A stretch of 64,000 bases of DNA from CAVXDY01 sp963760715 (GCA_963760715.1 CAVXDY010000007.1:558001-622000), one strand, 5' to 3'. Positions 25,443-34,629 are shown, counted from the first letter of the stretch. The notes: generated from the letters alone by a model not told the origin. Numbers and translations: made by a program.

Positions 25443-26183
25443 CTACCCGGCGCGGTACCGGGCGAAGAGGAACCCGTCCTCCTCGCACAGCGAGCGCAGC
25501 CGCAGGGACGGCGGCGGCGCGAGGGGTGGGCCGTTCAGGATGCGCGGCGCGTCGCCACCGGCGAGCACCGGCGAGATGGTCAGGCAGAGCTCGTCGAGGA
25601 GGCCCGGGGCGGCCAGCGCGCCGTTCAGGCTCGGCCCGCCCTCGGCCAGCACCGAGCTCGCGCCGATCCGTCCGAGCGCCCCCAGGGCCTCGCGCAGGTT
25701 GACCCCCTCCGACCCGGCGGTGATCACCTCGGCCACCCGCTCCGCCGCCGCGCGGCGATCGGGGGGCGCGTCGGATCCGGTGATGACGATCGGGCGCACG
25801 TCCGGGTCGGCCTCGGCGAACAGGGACGATCCCCAGTCGAGGTCGAGGGAGCGCGAGACGATCGCGATGCGTGGGCCCGGGGCCTGCCCCCGGGCCCGGC
25901 GCGCCGCCGCGAGGTCGTCGGGCAGGCCCGGCGGGCCGTAGCCCTCGGCGCGCACGGTGCCGGCCGCCACCAGCACGATGTCGGCCAGGCTCCGGAGAGT
26001 GAGATAGACGCGCCGGTCGGCCGGGCCGCCGAGCCCGCGCGACGTGCCCTCGACGGCGATCGCGCCGTCGACGCTCGCCACCATCACCAGGCGCACGCCC
26101 GGGCGACCGCGCGCGACGGGCAGGTCCTCGTACACCCGGAGCGGGTCGACCGCGTTGACGGGCTTCGGGAGGAGTTGCCTCAT
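25443..26183 (-). CDS. RibD C-terminal-type pyrimidine reductase family protein
   Basis: 246 aa. The dihydrofolate-reductase-like RibD_C fold is marked by VMVASVDGAIAVEGTSRGLGG (N-terminal; abbreviated region about 32-52), LADIVLVAAGTVRAEGYGP, VLAEGGPSLNGALAAPGLLDEL and LCLTISPVLAGGD. It would reduce a ribosylamino-pyrimidine or related substrate with NADPH. No deaminase domain and no riboflavin genes nearby, so it may be a paralogue with another substrate. ATG 26183 overlaps the upstream stop. Confidence 0.85.
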   Translation of the reverse strand: MRQLLPKPVNAVDPLRVYEDLPVARGRPGVRLVMVASVDGAIAVEGTSRGLGGPADRRVYLTLRSLADIVLVAAGTVRAEGYGPPGLPDDLAAARRARGQAPGPRIAIVSRSLDLDWGSSLFAEADPDVRPIVITGSDAPPDRRAAAERVAEVITAGSEGVNLREALGALGRIGASSVLAEGGPSLNGALAAPGLLDELCLTISPVLAGGDAPRILNGPPLAPPPSLRLRSLCEEDGFLFARYRAG

Positions 26184-27151
26184 GGCGACGCCCGGAGAGC
26201 GTCGCGGCGCGCGCGGAGGAAGGCGAGGGCGACCGCCCGCTGGTCGGCGGTCCCGGCGAATCCCGAGAGGGGCAGGATCGCGCCCGTGAAGCTCTCGGCG
26301 TTCCACAGCTCGTCGTGGGCCACCGCGCCGGGATCGGGCGGCAGCGCGTAGAGGTAGGGCTCGGCCACCGCGGCGTCCCCGGGCGAGGCGCCGAAGGTGG
26401 CCGCTCCGGCGCCCTCCACCACGACGTCCACCGCGGCGTCGAAGTGCTCGGGCCAGATCTGGACCCGGCCGGCCCCGGCCGAGCCGGGGTCGGCGCGAAG
26501 CTCCTCGAGCACCGAGTGGGCGAAGCCGAACCAGTCCGCGAGGAGCGCGGCCGACGCCGGGTCGATCGTCAGGGCGGCCTCCGGGTCGCCCGGCGGCGGC
26601 ACGTCGAACCCGTCGGCCCACGCGATGTCCGGGGGTCCGTCGAGCGCCAGCGCCGCCGCCCGGGCCAGCGTGGCGGGGACCGCGGCGCTCGCCGTGGTGC
26701 CGCGCTGGCGCACGAGCAGCCCGTCCTCCAGCCGCACCTGCTCGTCCTGGCCGAAGAAGGGCGTGCCCAGCCCGCCGAGCGTCCAGCGCAGCCCGATCTT
26801 GCCGTTGACCCGGCGCCGCGCCGGGGAGATCACGTACGCCGCGAGGCGGTGCACGGCGAGGCGGGTCTCGGCGAACGCGGCTCCGGGCCGCGCCAGGCGC
26901 CGGTGGGGCCCGAGCCAGCGCTCCCGCGCCCAGCCGGCGTGCTCGGGGTGCTCGGCGACCCAGCCGGCCCAGGTGAGGCCGGCCCCGGGGATCGGGCTCA
27001 CGACCGGCACGCCGGGCGGCACCGGCGCGTTGACCGGGTCGTCGGCGAGCCACTCGCCGGCCACGGCCGGGGGCGAGGGCTCGAGCACGCGGGCCCCCAG
27101 CCCGTCGCCGACGAGCTCCTGCGCCTCCCGCCGGGGGTCGCGTGCGTTCAC
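26180..27151 (-). CDS. Conserved hypothetical protein
   Basis: 323 aa from GTG 27151. ATG 27193 is also in frame but overlaps the promoter of the divergent gene. Notable segments are HRLAAYVISPARRRVNGKIG, WTLGGLGTPFFG, IWPEHFDAAVD and EPYLYALPP near the C-terminus. It reads like a soluble enzyme, but no family was recognised. The stop overlaps the RibD-like start by 4 nt, so the two are co-translated and may act together. Confidence 0.7.
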   Translation of the reverse strand: MNARDPRREAQELVGDGLGARVLEPSPPAVAGEWLADDPVNAPVPPGVPVVSPIPGAGLTWAGWVAEHPEHAGWARERWLGPHRRLARPGAAFAETRLAVHRLAAYVISPARRRVNGKIGLRWTLGGLGTPFFGQDEQVRLEDGLLVRQRGTTASAAVPATLARAAALALDGPPDIAWADGFDVPPPGDPEAALTIDPASAALLADWFGFAHSVLEELRADPGSAGAGRVQIWPEHFDAAVDVVVEGAGAATFGASPGDAAVAEPYLYALPPDPGAVAHDELWNAESFTGAILPLSGFAGTADQRAVALAFLRARRDALRASP

Positions 27152-27192
27152 GACCCGGGAGTCTGGCAGCAGGCCCCCGGCGTTACGCCGCA

Positions 27193-27198
27193 TAGGCT
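27193..27198 (+). promoter_or_regulatory. Leaderless-type -10 element TAGGCT
   Basis: TAGGCT ends 5 nt before the ATG at 27204. It also argues against the divergent gene starting at 27193. Confidence 0.5.
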
Positions 27199-27203
27199 GC
27201 GCC

Positions 27204-28052
27204 ATGCTCGCGATCCTGGGTGGCCTCGGCGCGGCGTTCGCCTTCGCCGGGTTGACCCTGTGCTCCTCGCGCTCATCGCGGCTGATCCCGCCCGCATCGG
27301 TGGTGGCGTGGGTCATGGTGGTCGGGCTGGTGGCCGTGACCCCCTTCATGGTCGTCGAGGGGGTGCCCTCGGGCCTCGACGCCGGAGCGGTCGCATGGTT
27401 CGCGATCGCGGGCGTGGGCAACGTGGGCGGCCTGCTCGTGGCCTACGCGGCGCTGCGGATCGCCGACGTGGGGCTGGTCGCGCCGATCCTCTCCACGCAG
27501 GGCGCCATCGCGGCCTTGATCGCGGTCGCCGCCGGGGAGCACCTGGGGGCGGCGAGCGCCGTCGCCCTGGTGGTGATCGCCCTGGGCGTGGTCGTCTCCG
27601 CCACCGCCCCGGGTTCCGTTGCGACCGAGGACGCCCGCCCGCGCCGGGCGGCCGCGCTCGCGAGCACGGCCGCACTCGTCTTCGGCGTCGGCCTGTACGC
27701 GATCGGCCGCGTCGGGGCCGACCTCTCGGTGGCGTGGGCCGTGCTGCCGCCGCGGCTCGTGGGCGTCGTCTGCGTGGCGGCGCCGCTCGCGCTGGCGGGC
27801 CGGCTGCGGCTCACCCGCGCGGCCGCGCCGCTCGTGGTCGCCGGCGGGCTCTGCGAGGTCGCCGGCTTCGCCTGCGTCGCGATCGGCTCCCGCGACAGCA
27901 TCGCGACCACCGCCGTGCTCTCGTCCCAGTTCGCCGCCCTCGCCGCCCTGGCGGCGGTCCTGCTCTTCGGGGAGCCCCTGGGCCGGGCGCGGACCGCGGG
28001 GATCGTCACCATCGGCGCCGGCATCGCCGTCCTGGGCGCCCTCCAGGCGTAG
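27204..28052 (+). CDS. EamA/DMT-family membrane transporter
   Basis: 282 aa with about ten hydrophobic helices in two repeats (AILGGLGAAFAFAGLTLCSS and ASTAALVFGVGLYAIG each open a repeat). Typical EamA features include APILSTQGAIAALIAVAAGE and, in repeat 2, TAVLSSQFAALAALAAVLLF then GEPLGRARTAGIVTIGAGI. Exports or imports small metabolites; the substrate cannot be read from sequence. Leaderless-type promoter immediately upstream. Confidence 0.88.
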   Translation: MLAILGGLGAAFAFAGLTLCSSRSSRLIPPASVVAWVMVVGLVAVTPFMVVEGVPSGLDAGAVAWFAIAGVGNVGGLLVAYAALRIADVGLVAPILSTQGAIAALIAVAAGEHLGAASAVALVVIALGVVVSATAPGSVATEDARPRRAAALASTAALVFGVGLYAIGRVGADLSVAWAVLPPRLVGVVCVAAPLALAGRLRLTRAAAPLVVAGGLCEVAGFACVAIGSRDSIATTAVLSSQFAALAALAAVLLFGEPLGRARTAGIVTIGAGIAVLGALQA

Positions 28053-28126
28053 GGGGGCGGCGTAACGGTGCGGGGGGCTCGCCGGACGACTCCCCACCGG
28101 TGCTCGCCGCGTGAGAGGGGCGTCCG

Positions 28127-29359
28127 ATGCAGGAGATCTCGTTCTCGGGGCTCGTGGTGGTGGCGGCGATCGCGCTCCTCGCCCCGCTGGCGCTCGGCCT
28201 GGTGCCGCGGCTGCGCCTGCCGGCGGTCGTCCTGGAGATCGTCGCGGGCATCGTGGTCGGGCCGGCGGTGCTGGACTGGGTCGAGACCGACACGGTCATC
28301 CGCGTCTTCGCCCTCTTCGGGCTGGCCTTCCTGCTGTTCCTGGCCGGGCTGGAGATCGAGTTCGACCGGCTGCGCGGCACCCCGCTGAAGCTCGCCGGGC
28401 TGGGCTTCGTGGTGTCCTTCGCGATCGCCCTCGCCGTGGGCTTCGGGCTGGAGGCCGCCGGTCAGGTCGAGAGCGGGACGATCGTGGCGATCATCCTCTC
28501 GGCGACGTCGCTCGGGGTCGTCGTGCCGCTGCTCAAGGACGCGGGCGAGGTCGGGAGCCGGTTCGGCCAGCTCACGATCGCGGCGGCCTCGATCGCGGAC
28601 TTCGCGACGATCATCCTCCTGACGCTCTTCTTCTCCCGCGAGGCCACCGGCACCGGCACCAAGCTGCTGCTCCTGGCGGGCTTCGTGGTGGCGGGGGGCG
28701 TTGTGGTGGTGGGCCTCCTGGGCCTCGAGCGCTCGACGGGCCTCTCCGACGTCCTCCTGCGCCTCCAGGACACCACCGCCCAGATCCGGGTGCGCGGCGC
28801 CTTCCTGCTGATGGCCGCCTTCGTCGCGCTCGCCGAGAACCTCGGGCTCGAGGTGATCCTGGGCGCGTTCACGGCCGGCGCGATCCTGTCGCTGGTCGAC
28901 CGCGACGCGCGCATGACCCACCCGCAGTTCCGCACCAAGCTGGAGGGCGCCGGGTTCGGCTTCTTCATCCCGGTCTTCTTCGTGAACGTGGGCCTCGCAT
29001 TCGACCTCGACGCCCTCACCTCCAGCGCCGAGACGATCCTGCGCGTGCCGCTCTTCCTGCTCGCGCTGCTCGTGGTGCGCGGCCTGCCCGCGGTCCTCTA
29101 CCGTGGCCTCGTGGGCAACCGGCGCACCGTCGTCGCGGGCCTCCTCCAGGCCACCTCGCTGCCGTTCATCGTGGCCGCCTCGATGATCGGGGTGGAGCTC
29201 GGCGTGATCAGCCCGGCCACCAGCGCCGCCCTGATCGGGGCGGGCCTGCTGTCCGTGTTGCTGTTCCCGCTGATCGCGGCCACCATCCTCGGCCGCGGCG
29301 GCCGGCCCGAGACCGCGTCCGGCGCGGGCCCGGCGGCCATGGGCGCGCTCGGCCGATGA
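28127..29359 (+). CDS. CPA2-family cation:proton antiporter (KefB/NhaS-like)
   Basis: 410 aa, about 11-12 helices, no C-terminal TrkA-N domain. Family signposts: RLRLPAVVLEIVAGIVVGP, FLLFLAGLEIEFDRLR, SATSLGVVVPLLKDAGE and FFIPVFFVNVGL. Exchanges Na+ or K+ for H+ across the membrane, for pH and ion balance. ATG 28127 lies about 74 nt after the EamA gene; GAGAGGGG precedes it. Confidence 0.92.
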   Translation: MQEISFSGLVVVAAIALLAPLALGLVPRLRLPAVVLEIVAGIVVGPAVLDWVETDTVIRVFALFGLAFLLFLAGLEIEFDRLRGTPLKLAGLGFVVSFAIALAVGFGLEAAGQVESGTIVAIILSATSLGVVVPLLKDAGEVGSRFGQLTIAAASIADFATIILLTLFFSREATGTGTKLLLLAGFVVAGGVVVVGLLGLERSTGLSDVLLRLQDTTAQIRVRGAFLLMAAFVALAENLGLEVILGAFTAGAILSLVDRDARMTHPQFRTKLEGAGFGFFIPVFFVNVGLAFDLDALTSSAETILRVPLFLLALLVVRGLPAVLYRGLVGNRRTVVAGLLQATSLPFIVAASMIGVELGVISPATSAALIGAGLLSVLLFPLIAATILGRGGRPETASGAGPAAMGALGR

Positions 29360-29538
29360 CGGGGGGCCGAGCGGAGACCAGGTGGCCCTGCGGCACGCCA
29401 TCGACTCGGCGGGCGCCCGAGCGCCGCCGCGGCCTGGCGATCGAGCCGATGACCTGCGCCCATCCGGTGATGTAACGGCGGCCGGGGTCGCGAGACGGAG
29501 GGGGCAGCCCGTCATCGCTCGATCCCGGGAGGACACCC

Positions 29539-30192
29539 ATGGCCGCCGACCTCCGCGCCGTTCTGCTCAACTGCACGCTCAAGCGCTCGCCGTCGATCAG
29601 CAACACGCAGGCCCTGATGGACCACGTGATCGAGCACTACGACGCCCTCGGCGTCACCTCCGAGAGCGTTCGCGTGGTCGACTACGACGTGCGGTTCGGC
29701 ATCTCCAACGACGAGGGCGACGGCGACGAGTGGCCGCGGATCCTGGAGAGGATCCTGGCCGCGGACATCATCGTCATCGGCACGCCGATCTGGTTCGGGG
29801 TGCGCGGGAGCGTGGCCCAGCTCGTGATCGAGCGCCTCGACGGGACCTACGGCGACACCAACGCGGTGGGGCAGTACCCGCTCTACAACAAGGTCGGCGG
29901 CGTGGTGGTGACCGGCAACGAGGACGGCGCGCACGACGCGGCGAGCACCACCCTCTTCAACCTCTCGCACCTGGGCTGCACGATCCCGCCGAACGCCGAC
30001 ACCTACTGGGTGGGCGACGCCGGCCCCGGTCCGAGCTTCATCGAGTCCGACGGATGGTCGAGCGCCTACACCCGCAAGACCTGCGGCTGGATGGCCCACA
30101 ACACCGTCCACATGGCCCGCATGCTGAAGGCCACGCCGATCCCGCCCGACGGGAACACGGTGCCCGGCTGGGCGCCGGCCGCGGCCTCATGA
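29539..30192 (+). CDS. Flavodoxin-fold NAD(P)H-dependent FMN reductase-like protein
   Basis: 217 aa. Flavodoxin fold with FMN phosphate loop in LNCTLKRSPSISNTQAL and the second FMN loop at IIVIGTPIWFGVRGSVAQL; VVVTGNEDGAHDA follows the family pattern. GGGAGGA lies before the ATG. The stop overlaps the Rieske-TPP fusion start (ATGA), suggesting that this flavoprotein exchanges electrons with the Rieske domain; that is inference. Confidence 0.87.
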   Translation: MAADLRAVLLNCTLKRSPSISNTQALMDHVIEHYDALGVTSESVRVVDYDVRFGISNDEGDGDEWPRILERILAADIIVIGTPIWFGVRGSVAQLVIERLDGTYGDTNAVGQYPLYNKVGGVVVTGNEDGAHDAASTTLFNLSHLGCTIPPNADTYWVGDAGPGPSFIESDGWSSAYTRKTCGWMAHNTVHMARMLKATPIPPDGNTVPGWAPAAAS

Positions 30193-32138
30193 GCTCCGGA
30201 GAGCCGGCCTGGCATCGCGTCCTCGGGCTGGACGAGCTGCCCGAGGGCCGCGTGACCACGGTCACCGCGGGCCATCGCAGCCTGGCGATGACCCACCACG
30301 AGGGCCGCTACGGGGCCCTCGACAACCGCTGCCCCCACCAGGGCGGCCCGCTGGGCGAGGGCGCGATCGAGAACGGCTGGCTGCGCTGCCCCTGGCACGG
30401 CTGGGACTACTGCCCCATCACCGGGAAGGCCCCCGGCGGCCACGAGGACGAGGGGGTCGCGACCTTCGCCGTGGAGGTCCGGGACGACGGGGTGTGGGTG
30501 GAGGTGCCGCCCGAGGAGCCGCACCGGCGGACCGTGAGCGACCTCATGGTCGAGACCATGGTCGCCTGGGGCGTGACCCACGTCTTCGGCATGGTGGGGC
30601 ATTCCAACCTGGGCCTGGCCGACGCGATCCGCCGCCAGGTGGAGGCCGGCGCGCTCACCTACGTCGGCATCCGCCACGAGGGCGCGGCCAGCTTCGCGGC
30701 CTCGGCCTTCGCCAAGCTCTCCGGCCGCCCCGCGGCGTGCCTCTCGATCGCCGGGCCGGGGGCCACCAACCTCCTCACCGGCCTCTGGGACGCGAAGGTC
30801 AACCGGGCCCCGATCCTGGCCCTGACGGGCCAGGTGGACCTCCAGGTGCTGGGCCCCGGCGCCTTCCAGGAGATCGACCTGCGCCAGGCCTACGGCGGCG
30901 TGGCGGGCTGGAGCCAGACCGTGCACCCCGAGAGCCGCCACGCGGAGCTGATGGCCCTGGCCCTGAAGCACGCGATCGTGGGGCGCGACGTCTCGCACCT
31001 GATCTTCCCCGACGGCGTGCAGACGCGCCCGGTGCCCGAGTCGGCGCCGGCCCCCGGCCCGGCCGGGCGGGTGGGCGAGCCCGATATCGCGCCGCCGGCC
31101 GACGCGCTGGCGCGGGCGTCGGAGCGGCTGCGCGCCGCGCGGCGCCCGGTGGTGATCGTGGGCCACGGCGCCCGCGAGCAGATGGCCGGCGTCCTGCGCC
31201 TGGCCGAGCGGCTCAACGCGCCGGTGCTGACCACCTTCAAGGGCAAGGGACTGGTCTCCGACCACCACCCGCTCGGCTGCGGCGTGCTGGGACGAAGCGG
31301 CACGCCCATCGCGAGCTGGTTCATGAACGAGGCCGACCTGCTCCTGGTGATGGGCGCCTCCTTCTCCAACCACACCGGCATCACCCCGAAGCTCCCGATC
31401 GTGCAGGTCGATCGCGACCCCATGGCGCTCGGCCGCTTCCACCCGGTGGACGTGCCCGTGCAGGGCGACATCGCCGTCACGGCCGACCTCCTCCTGGCGG
31501 CGCTCGAGGGGGCCGACCCCCCGGAGGACCGCCGCCCCGAGATCGCGCGGCGCTGGGCCACCTGGCGCGCCGAGAAGGCCCGGCGCCTGCGCGACGACCA
31601 CGGCCGCGGGCTGTCGGCGGCGGTCGTCTTCGACGCCATGACCCGCCTGGTGCCCGAGGACGCCGTCATCGCCGTGGACGTGGGCAACAACACCTACTCG
31701 TTCGGGCGCTACTTCGAGTGCGCCCGCCAGTCGGTGCTGATGAGCGGCTACCTGGGGTCGATCGGCTTCGGCTACCCGGCGGCGATGGGGGCCTGGGCCG
31801 CGGCCCCCGGCCGGCCGATCGTCTGCGTGAGCGGCGACGGCGGCTTCGGCCAGTACATGGCCGAGCTCACCACGGCCGTGGCGCACGGCATGCCCATCAC
31901 GCACGTCCTGCTCAACAACGGCCAGCTCGGGAAGATCAGCAAGGAGCAGCGGGCCGGCATGTGGGACGTCTGGGCCACGAGCCTGCACAACCCGAGCTTC
32001 GCCGCCTACGCCGAGCTGTGCGGGGCCCAGGGGGCGCGGGTGACGCGGGCCGAGGAGCTGGAGCCCGCCCTCGCCCGCGCCCTGGCGCACGACGGGCCCA
32101 GCCTGGTCGAGGTGGTCCAGGACCCCGACCTGGTGTAG
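30189..32138 (+). CDS. Rieske [2Fe-2S] domain fused to TPP-dependent pyruvate oxidase/acetolactate synthase-like enzyme
   Basis: 649 aa. Residues 1-105 form a complete Rieske ferredoxin domain with C-x-H (RCPHQGG) and C-x2-H (LRCPWHGWDY). Residues about 115-648 are a full three-domain TPP enzyme: the activating Glu in RHEGAASFAASAFAK, SIAGPGATNLLTG, VVIVGHGAREQMAG in the middle domain, and the Mg-TPP motif SGDGGFGQYMAEL to LLNNGQLGK (GDG...NN). The frame is continuous, with no stop or start suggesting separate genes. Rieske domains are not part of the usual POX/ALS architecture. It may decarboxylate a 2-oxoacid and pass electrons to the flavodoxin-like protein. Confidence 0.92.
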   Translation: MSSGEPAWHRVLGLDELPEGRVTTVTAGHRSLAMTHHEGRYGALDNRCPHQGGPLGEGAIENGWLRCPWHGWDYCPITGKAPGGHEDEGVATFAVEVRDDGVWVEVPPEEPHRRTVSDLMVETMVAWGVTHVFGMVGHSNLGLADAIRRQVEAGALTYVGIRHEGAASFAASAFAKLSGRPAACLSIAGPGATNLLTGLWDAKVNRAPILALTGQVDLQVLGPGAFQEIDLRQAYGGVAGWSQTVHPESRHAELMALALKHAIVGRDVSHLIFPDGVQTRPVPESAPAPGPAGRVGEPDIAPPADALARASERLRAARRPVVIVGHGAREQMAGVLRLAERLNAPVLTTFKGKGLVSDHHPLGCGVLGRSGTPIASWFMNEADLLLVMGASFSNHTGITPKLPIVQVDRDPMALGRFHPVDVPVQGDIAVTADLLLAALEGADPPEDRRPEIARRWATWRAEKARRLRDDHGRGLSAAVVFDAMTRLVPEDAVIAVDVGNNTYSFGRYFECARQSVLMSGYLGSIGFGYPAAMGAWAAAPGRPIVCVSGDGGFGQYMAELTTAVAHGMPITHVLLNNGQLGKISKEQRAGMWDVWATSLHNPSFAAYAELCGAQGARVTRAEELEPALARALAHDGPSLVEVVQDPDLV

Positions 32139-32141
32139 CCG

Positions 32142-32808
32142 CCACCCGCTCGCCTCCACGCTGCGGTGGGACACGATGCGGCCGTCGTCGTCCAGCGTGA
32201 AGACGTGGGCCGCGAGGGCGGCGGTGCCGTCCGGGAACCGGCAGAGCGTGAACATCGAGACGCGCCCGTCGGCGCCCACCATGGCGTCCTCGAGGCTCAT
32301 CTCCACGGCGGGCGGGATCCCCCGGACGCGCGCGCGCAGCCCGGGCCCCGTCAGGCGCCGGGGCGACCCGGGAGGGTTGGCGGCGTCAACGTCCTCGACC
32401 TCGCCGGCCAGCGTCACGGCGCCCGCCTCGTCCAGCATCCCCATCCCCTCGGCGACGCGTCCCATGCTCACCAGCGCGAGCCCGCGCAGGGAGAGGCCCA
32501 GCATCTGCACGTCCACGTCGCCCACCGCGTGGGCGAGCGCCGCGGCCTCGTCGGCGCGGCGCAGGGCCTCCGCCAGGTCGTGGTCGATCAGGAGGGCCTT
32601 GTGGGCGTCGAGGGCGGCGATCCAGCCCGCCTCGCGCGTGGGCGCGCCCACCTCGTCCACCAGCCGCCGCGCGCGCTCGAGCCAGCCCATGGCCACCGCC
32701 ACGTCGCTGCGGAAGTTGTACGCGTCGAACGAGAGCTGGAGGGCCATCCGCCCCGCCCCGAGATGGTCTCCGGCGCGCCGGTAGAGGCGGTAGGCGCGCT
32801 CAGCCCGC
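32142..32808 (-). pseudogene. Chimeric remnant: TPR region of a LuxR/cyclase-type regulator joined to a SnoaL-like fragment
   Basis: On the minus strand the frame reads ERAYRLYRRAGDHLGAGRMA, then WLERARRLVDE and RADEAAALAHAVGDVDVQ, a TPR array seen in actinobacterial LuxR or adenylate cyclase regulators. After GMLDEAGAVTLAGEVED it switches to ANPPGSPRRLTG, IPPAVEMSLEDAMVGADGR and VFTLDDDGRIVSHRSVEASG, which looks like a SnoaL/NTF2-like domain end. There is no start on the N-terminal side, where it runs into the QueA-like gene. There is no stop at its end, where it runs antisense into the TPP gene. It appears to be two decayed genes fused by deletion. Confidence 0.65.
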
Positions 32809-33873
32809 GGCGGCTCCGGCCGGGACGCCGTGCACCAGGCGCCTCCGGCGCCGGCCGGCGCTGCGCGCTTGGCGCAGCAGCAGGTTGAAGTCGCCGAACT
32901 CGTGCCAGCGGTGTCCCAGCGCGCGAGCGGCGGCGTAGCTGCGATCCAGCGCGGCGCGGCCCGCCACGGCCTCCAGCAGCTGAAGGTGCGAGGCCTCGGG
33001 CTCGTGCCAGCCGGTCAGGACGCCGTCCACCGTGCTCACCCCGCGGGCCGGCGACACCACCAGCCCGGTCCAGCCGCGGCCCGGCCGCGCCCGCCCGGAC
33101 CGCGCGCCGGTCTCGAGGGCCCGCACGACCGTCGTGCCCACGGCGACCACCCGCCCGCCGCGGGCCCGGACGGCGTTCACGCGACGGGCGGTCGCCGCCG
33201 GGACCCAGTAGCGCTCGGGCGCGGGGGGCTCGCCGGCCTCCGGCGAGGAGACCCCGGCGTGGAGGACGATCGGCGCCAGGCCCACGCCGGCCGCCCCCAG
33301 CTCGGCCACCAGGCGGTGGGTGAAGCCCCGCCCCGCGCTCGGCATCTCGGCGCTGCCCGGCATGCTCGCGAAGATCGTCTGGTACTCCTCGATCCGCCAG
33401 CGCTCGGGCGCGCAGCCGTAGCGGATCGGGCGGCCGTGGCCGGCCAGGTGGCGGTGGACGCCGCCCGGCAGGTCGAGACGGGCGCGCCACAGGCGCACGC
33501 CGCCGCCGGGCCGGCGCGCCGCGGCGCCGAGCAGCTCCACCGCTCCGCCTCCCGCGAGCGCCAGGCGGCGGTCGGCCGGCTCGACGCCGAACGGCGCGCT
33601 CCCCATCCGGCAGCGCCGGCGCAGCTCCACCAGCCAGTCGCCGCCCGGGAGAGGGGTGGAGAGGTGTAGCACGAGCCCGCCCGCCGCCTCGAGCGCCGCC
33701 GGAAGGGTGGCCGACAGGTTCACCACCAGCAGGTCGCCCGCGCTCAGGTGGCGGGGCAACCCGCGCATGGTGTCGTCGCGCACGACGGGGCCGTCGTCGG
33801 CGACCAGAAGGCGCGCCGCGTCCCGCGGGAGGCCGCGCCGCTCGATGGGCGGTGAGTCGAGCACCGGCGTCAC
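32800..33873 (-). CDS. QueA-like S-adenosylmethionine:tRNA ribosyltransferase-isomerase family protein
   Basis: 357 aa. The family pattern is visible: RDAARLLVADDG, LSAGDLLVVNLSATLPAAL, a central beta barrel, IRYGCAPERWRIEEYQTIFA, LHAGVSSPE, RVVAVGTTVVRALET, TDGVLTGWHEPE-like STVDGVLTGWHEPEASH and GHRWHEFGDFNLLL. Classical QueA makes epoxyqueuosine in tRNA. No other queuosine gene is in the window and the core motifs are divergent, so it may be the actinobacterial QueA-like branch of uncertain role. GTG 33873 overlaps the upstream stop. Confidence 0.78.
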   Translation of the reverse strand: MTPVLDSPPIERRGLPRDAARLLVADDGPVVRDDTMRGLPRHLSAGDLLVVNLSATLPAALEAAGGLVLHLSTPLPGGDWLVELRRRCRMGSAPFGVEPADRRLALAGGGAVELLGAAARRPGGGVRLWRARLDLPGGVHRHLAGHGRPIRYGCAPERWRIEEYQTIFASMPGSAEMPSAGRGFTHRLVAELGAAGVGLAPIVLHAGVSSPEAGEPPAPERYWVPAATARRVNAVRARGGRVVAVGTTVVRALETGARSGRARPGRGWTGLVVSPARGVSTVDGVLTGWHEPEASHLQLLEAVAGRAALDRSYAAARALGHRWHEFGDFNLLLRQARSAGRRRRRLVHGVPAGAAAG

Positions 33874-34559
33874 GACGCGACGGCCTCGGCGGCGAGCTCG
33901 TAGCGGCCGCTGGGCGCCCCGGCCTCCAGCAGGCGCACCAGCGCCGGCACCCGCTCGCCCGGCGGCGGCCGGTCGCCGATGTCCTCGCCCGGGAAGGCCT
34001 CCTGATGCATCCGCGTGCGCATGTCGCCCGGGTCCACCACGAGCACCGACAGCTCCGGATGCTCCATGCCGAGCACGCCGAACATCAGCTCCAGCGCGGC
34101 CTTGGACGCCCCGTAGCCGCCCCAGCCGGCGTAGTGCTCGCGCCCCGCGTCGGACGTGACGGCCACCACCCTCGCGCCGGGGCGCAGGGAGGGCAGCAGC
34201 TCCTGCAGCAGCGCGAGGGGGGCGATCGCGTTCACCTCGATCACCCGGCGCAGCTCCTCCACCGGGTAGCGATCGAGCGCGGGCCGCGGGCTGGGGCCCA
34301 GCGTGCTCGCGTTCAGCACCAGGGCGTCCAGGCCCCCCATGCCGCCCGCCGCCCGGCGAAGCTCGTCGCGGTGCCGGGCGTCGGCCACGTCGCCGGCGCG
34401 CGCCACGAGGGTCCCGCCCCGGTCAACCTCGCGCCGCGCCTCCTCCAGCTCGCCGGCGCCGCGCGCGTCGATCACCAGACCCCAGCCGCGCGCGGCCAGC
34501 GTCGCCGCCAGCGCGCGGCCCAGGCCCCGCGAGGCACCGGTGATGAGTGCGTTCGGCAT
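33870..34559 (-). CDS. Short-chain dehydrogenase/reductase
   Basis: 229 aa. Rossmann fold with ITGASRGLGRALA at the N-terminus, NAS in LVLNAST, Ser in VAVTSDAG and the catalytic YGASK. NAD(P)-dependent oxidation or reduction of an unknown substrate. GGAGGT precedes the ATG at 34559. Couples by 4-nt overlap with the QueA-like gene downstream. Confidence 0.93.
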   Translation of the reverse strand: MPNALITGASRGLGRALAATLAARGWGLVIDARGAGELEEARREVDRGGTLVARAGDVADARHRDELRRAAGGMGGLDALVLNASTLGPSPRPALDRYPVEELRRVIEVNAIAPLALLQELLPSLRPGARVVAVTSDAGREHYAGWGGYGASKAALELMFGVLGMEHPELSVLVVDPGDMRTRMHQEAFPGEDIGDRPPPGERVPALVRLLEAGAPSGRYELAAEAVAS

Positions 34560-34629
34560 CGTCCACCTCCGTCGGGTCGTCTCTCCACGACGGTATGCCG
34601 GCCCCGGCCCGGCCACATCGGGCGGGGGG

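Noticed and set aside
30066..32138. Continuation of the TPR/SnoaL remnant frame antisense to the Rieske-TPP gene
   Set aside because: Past about 32142 the translation is the complement of conserved TPP motifs and has no domain of its own, so only the part up to 32142 is treated as a remnant.
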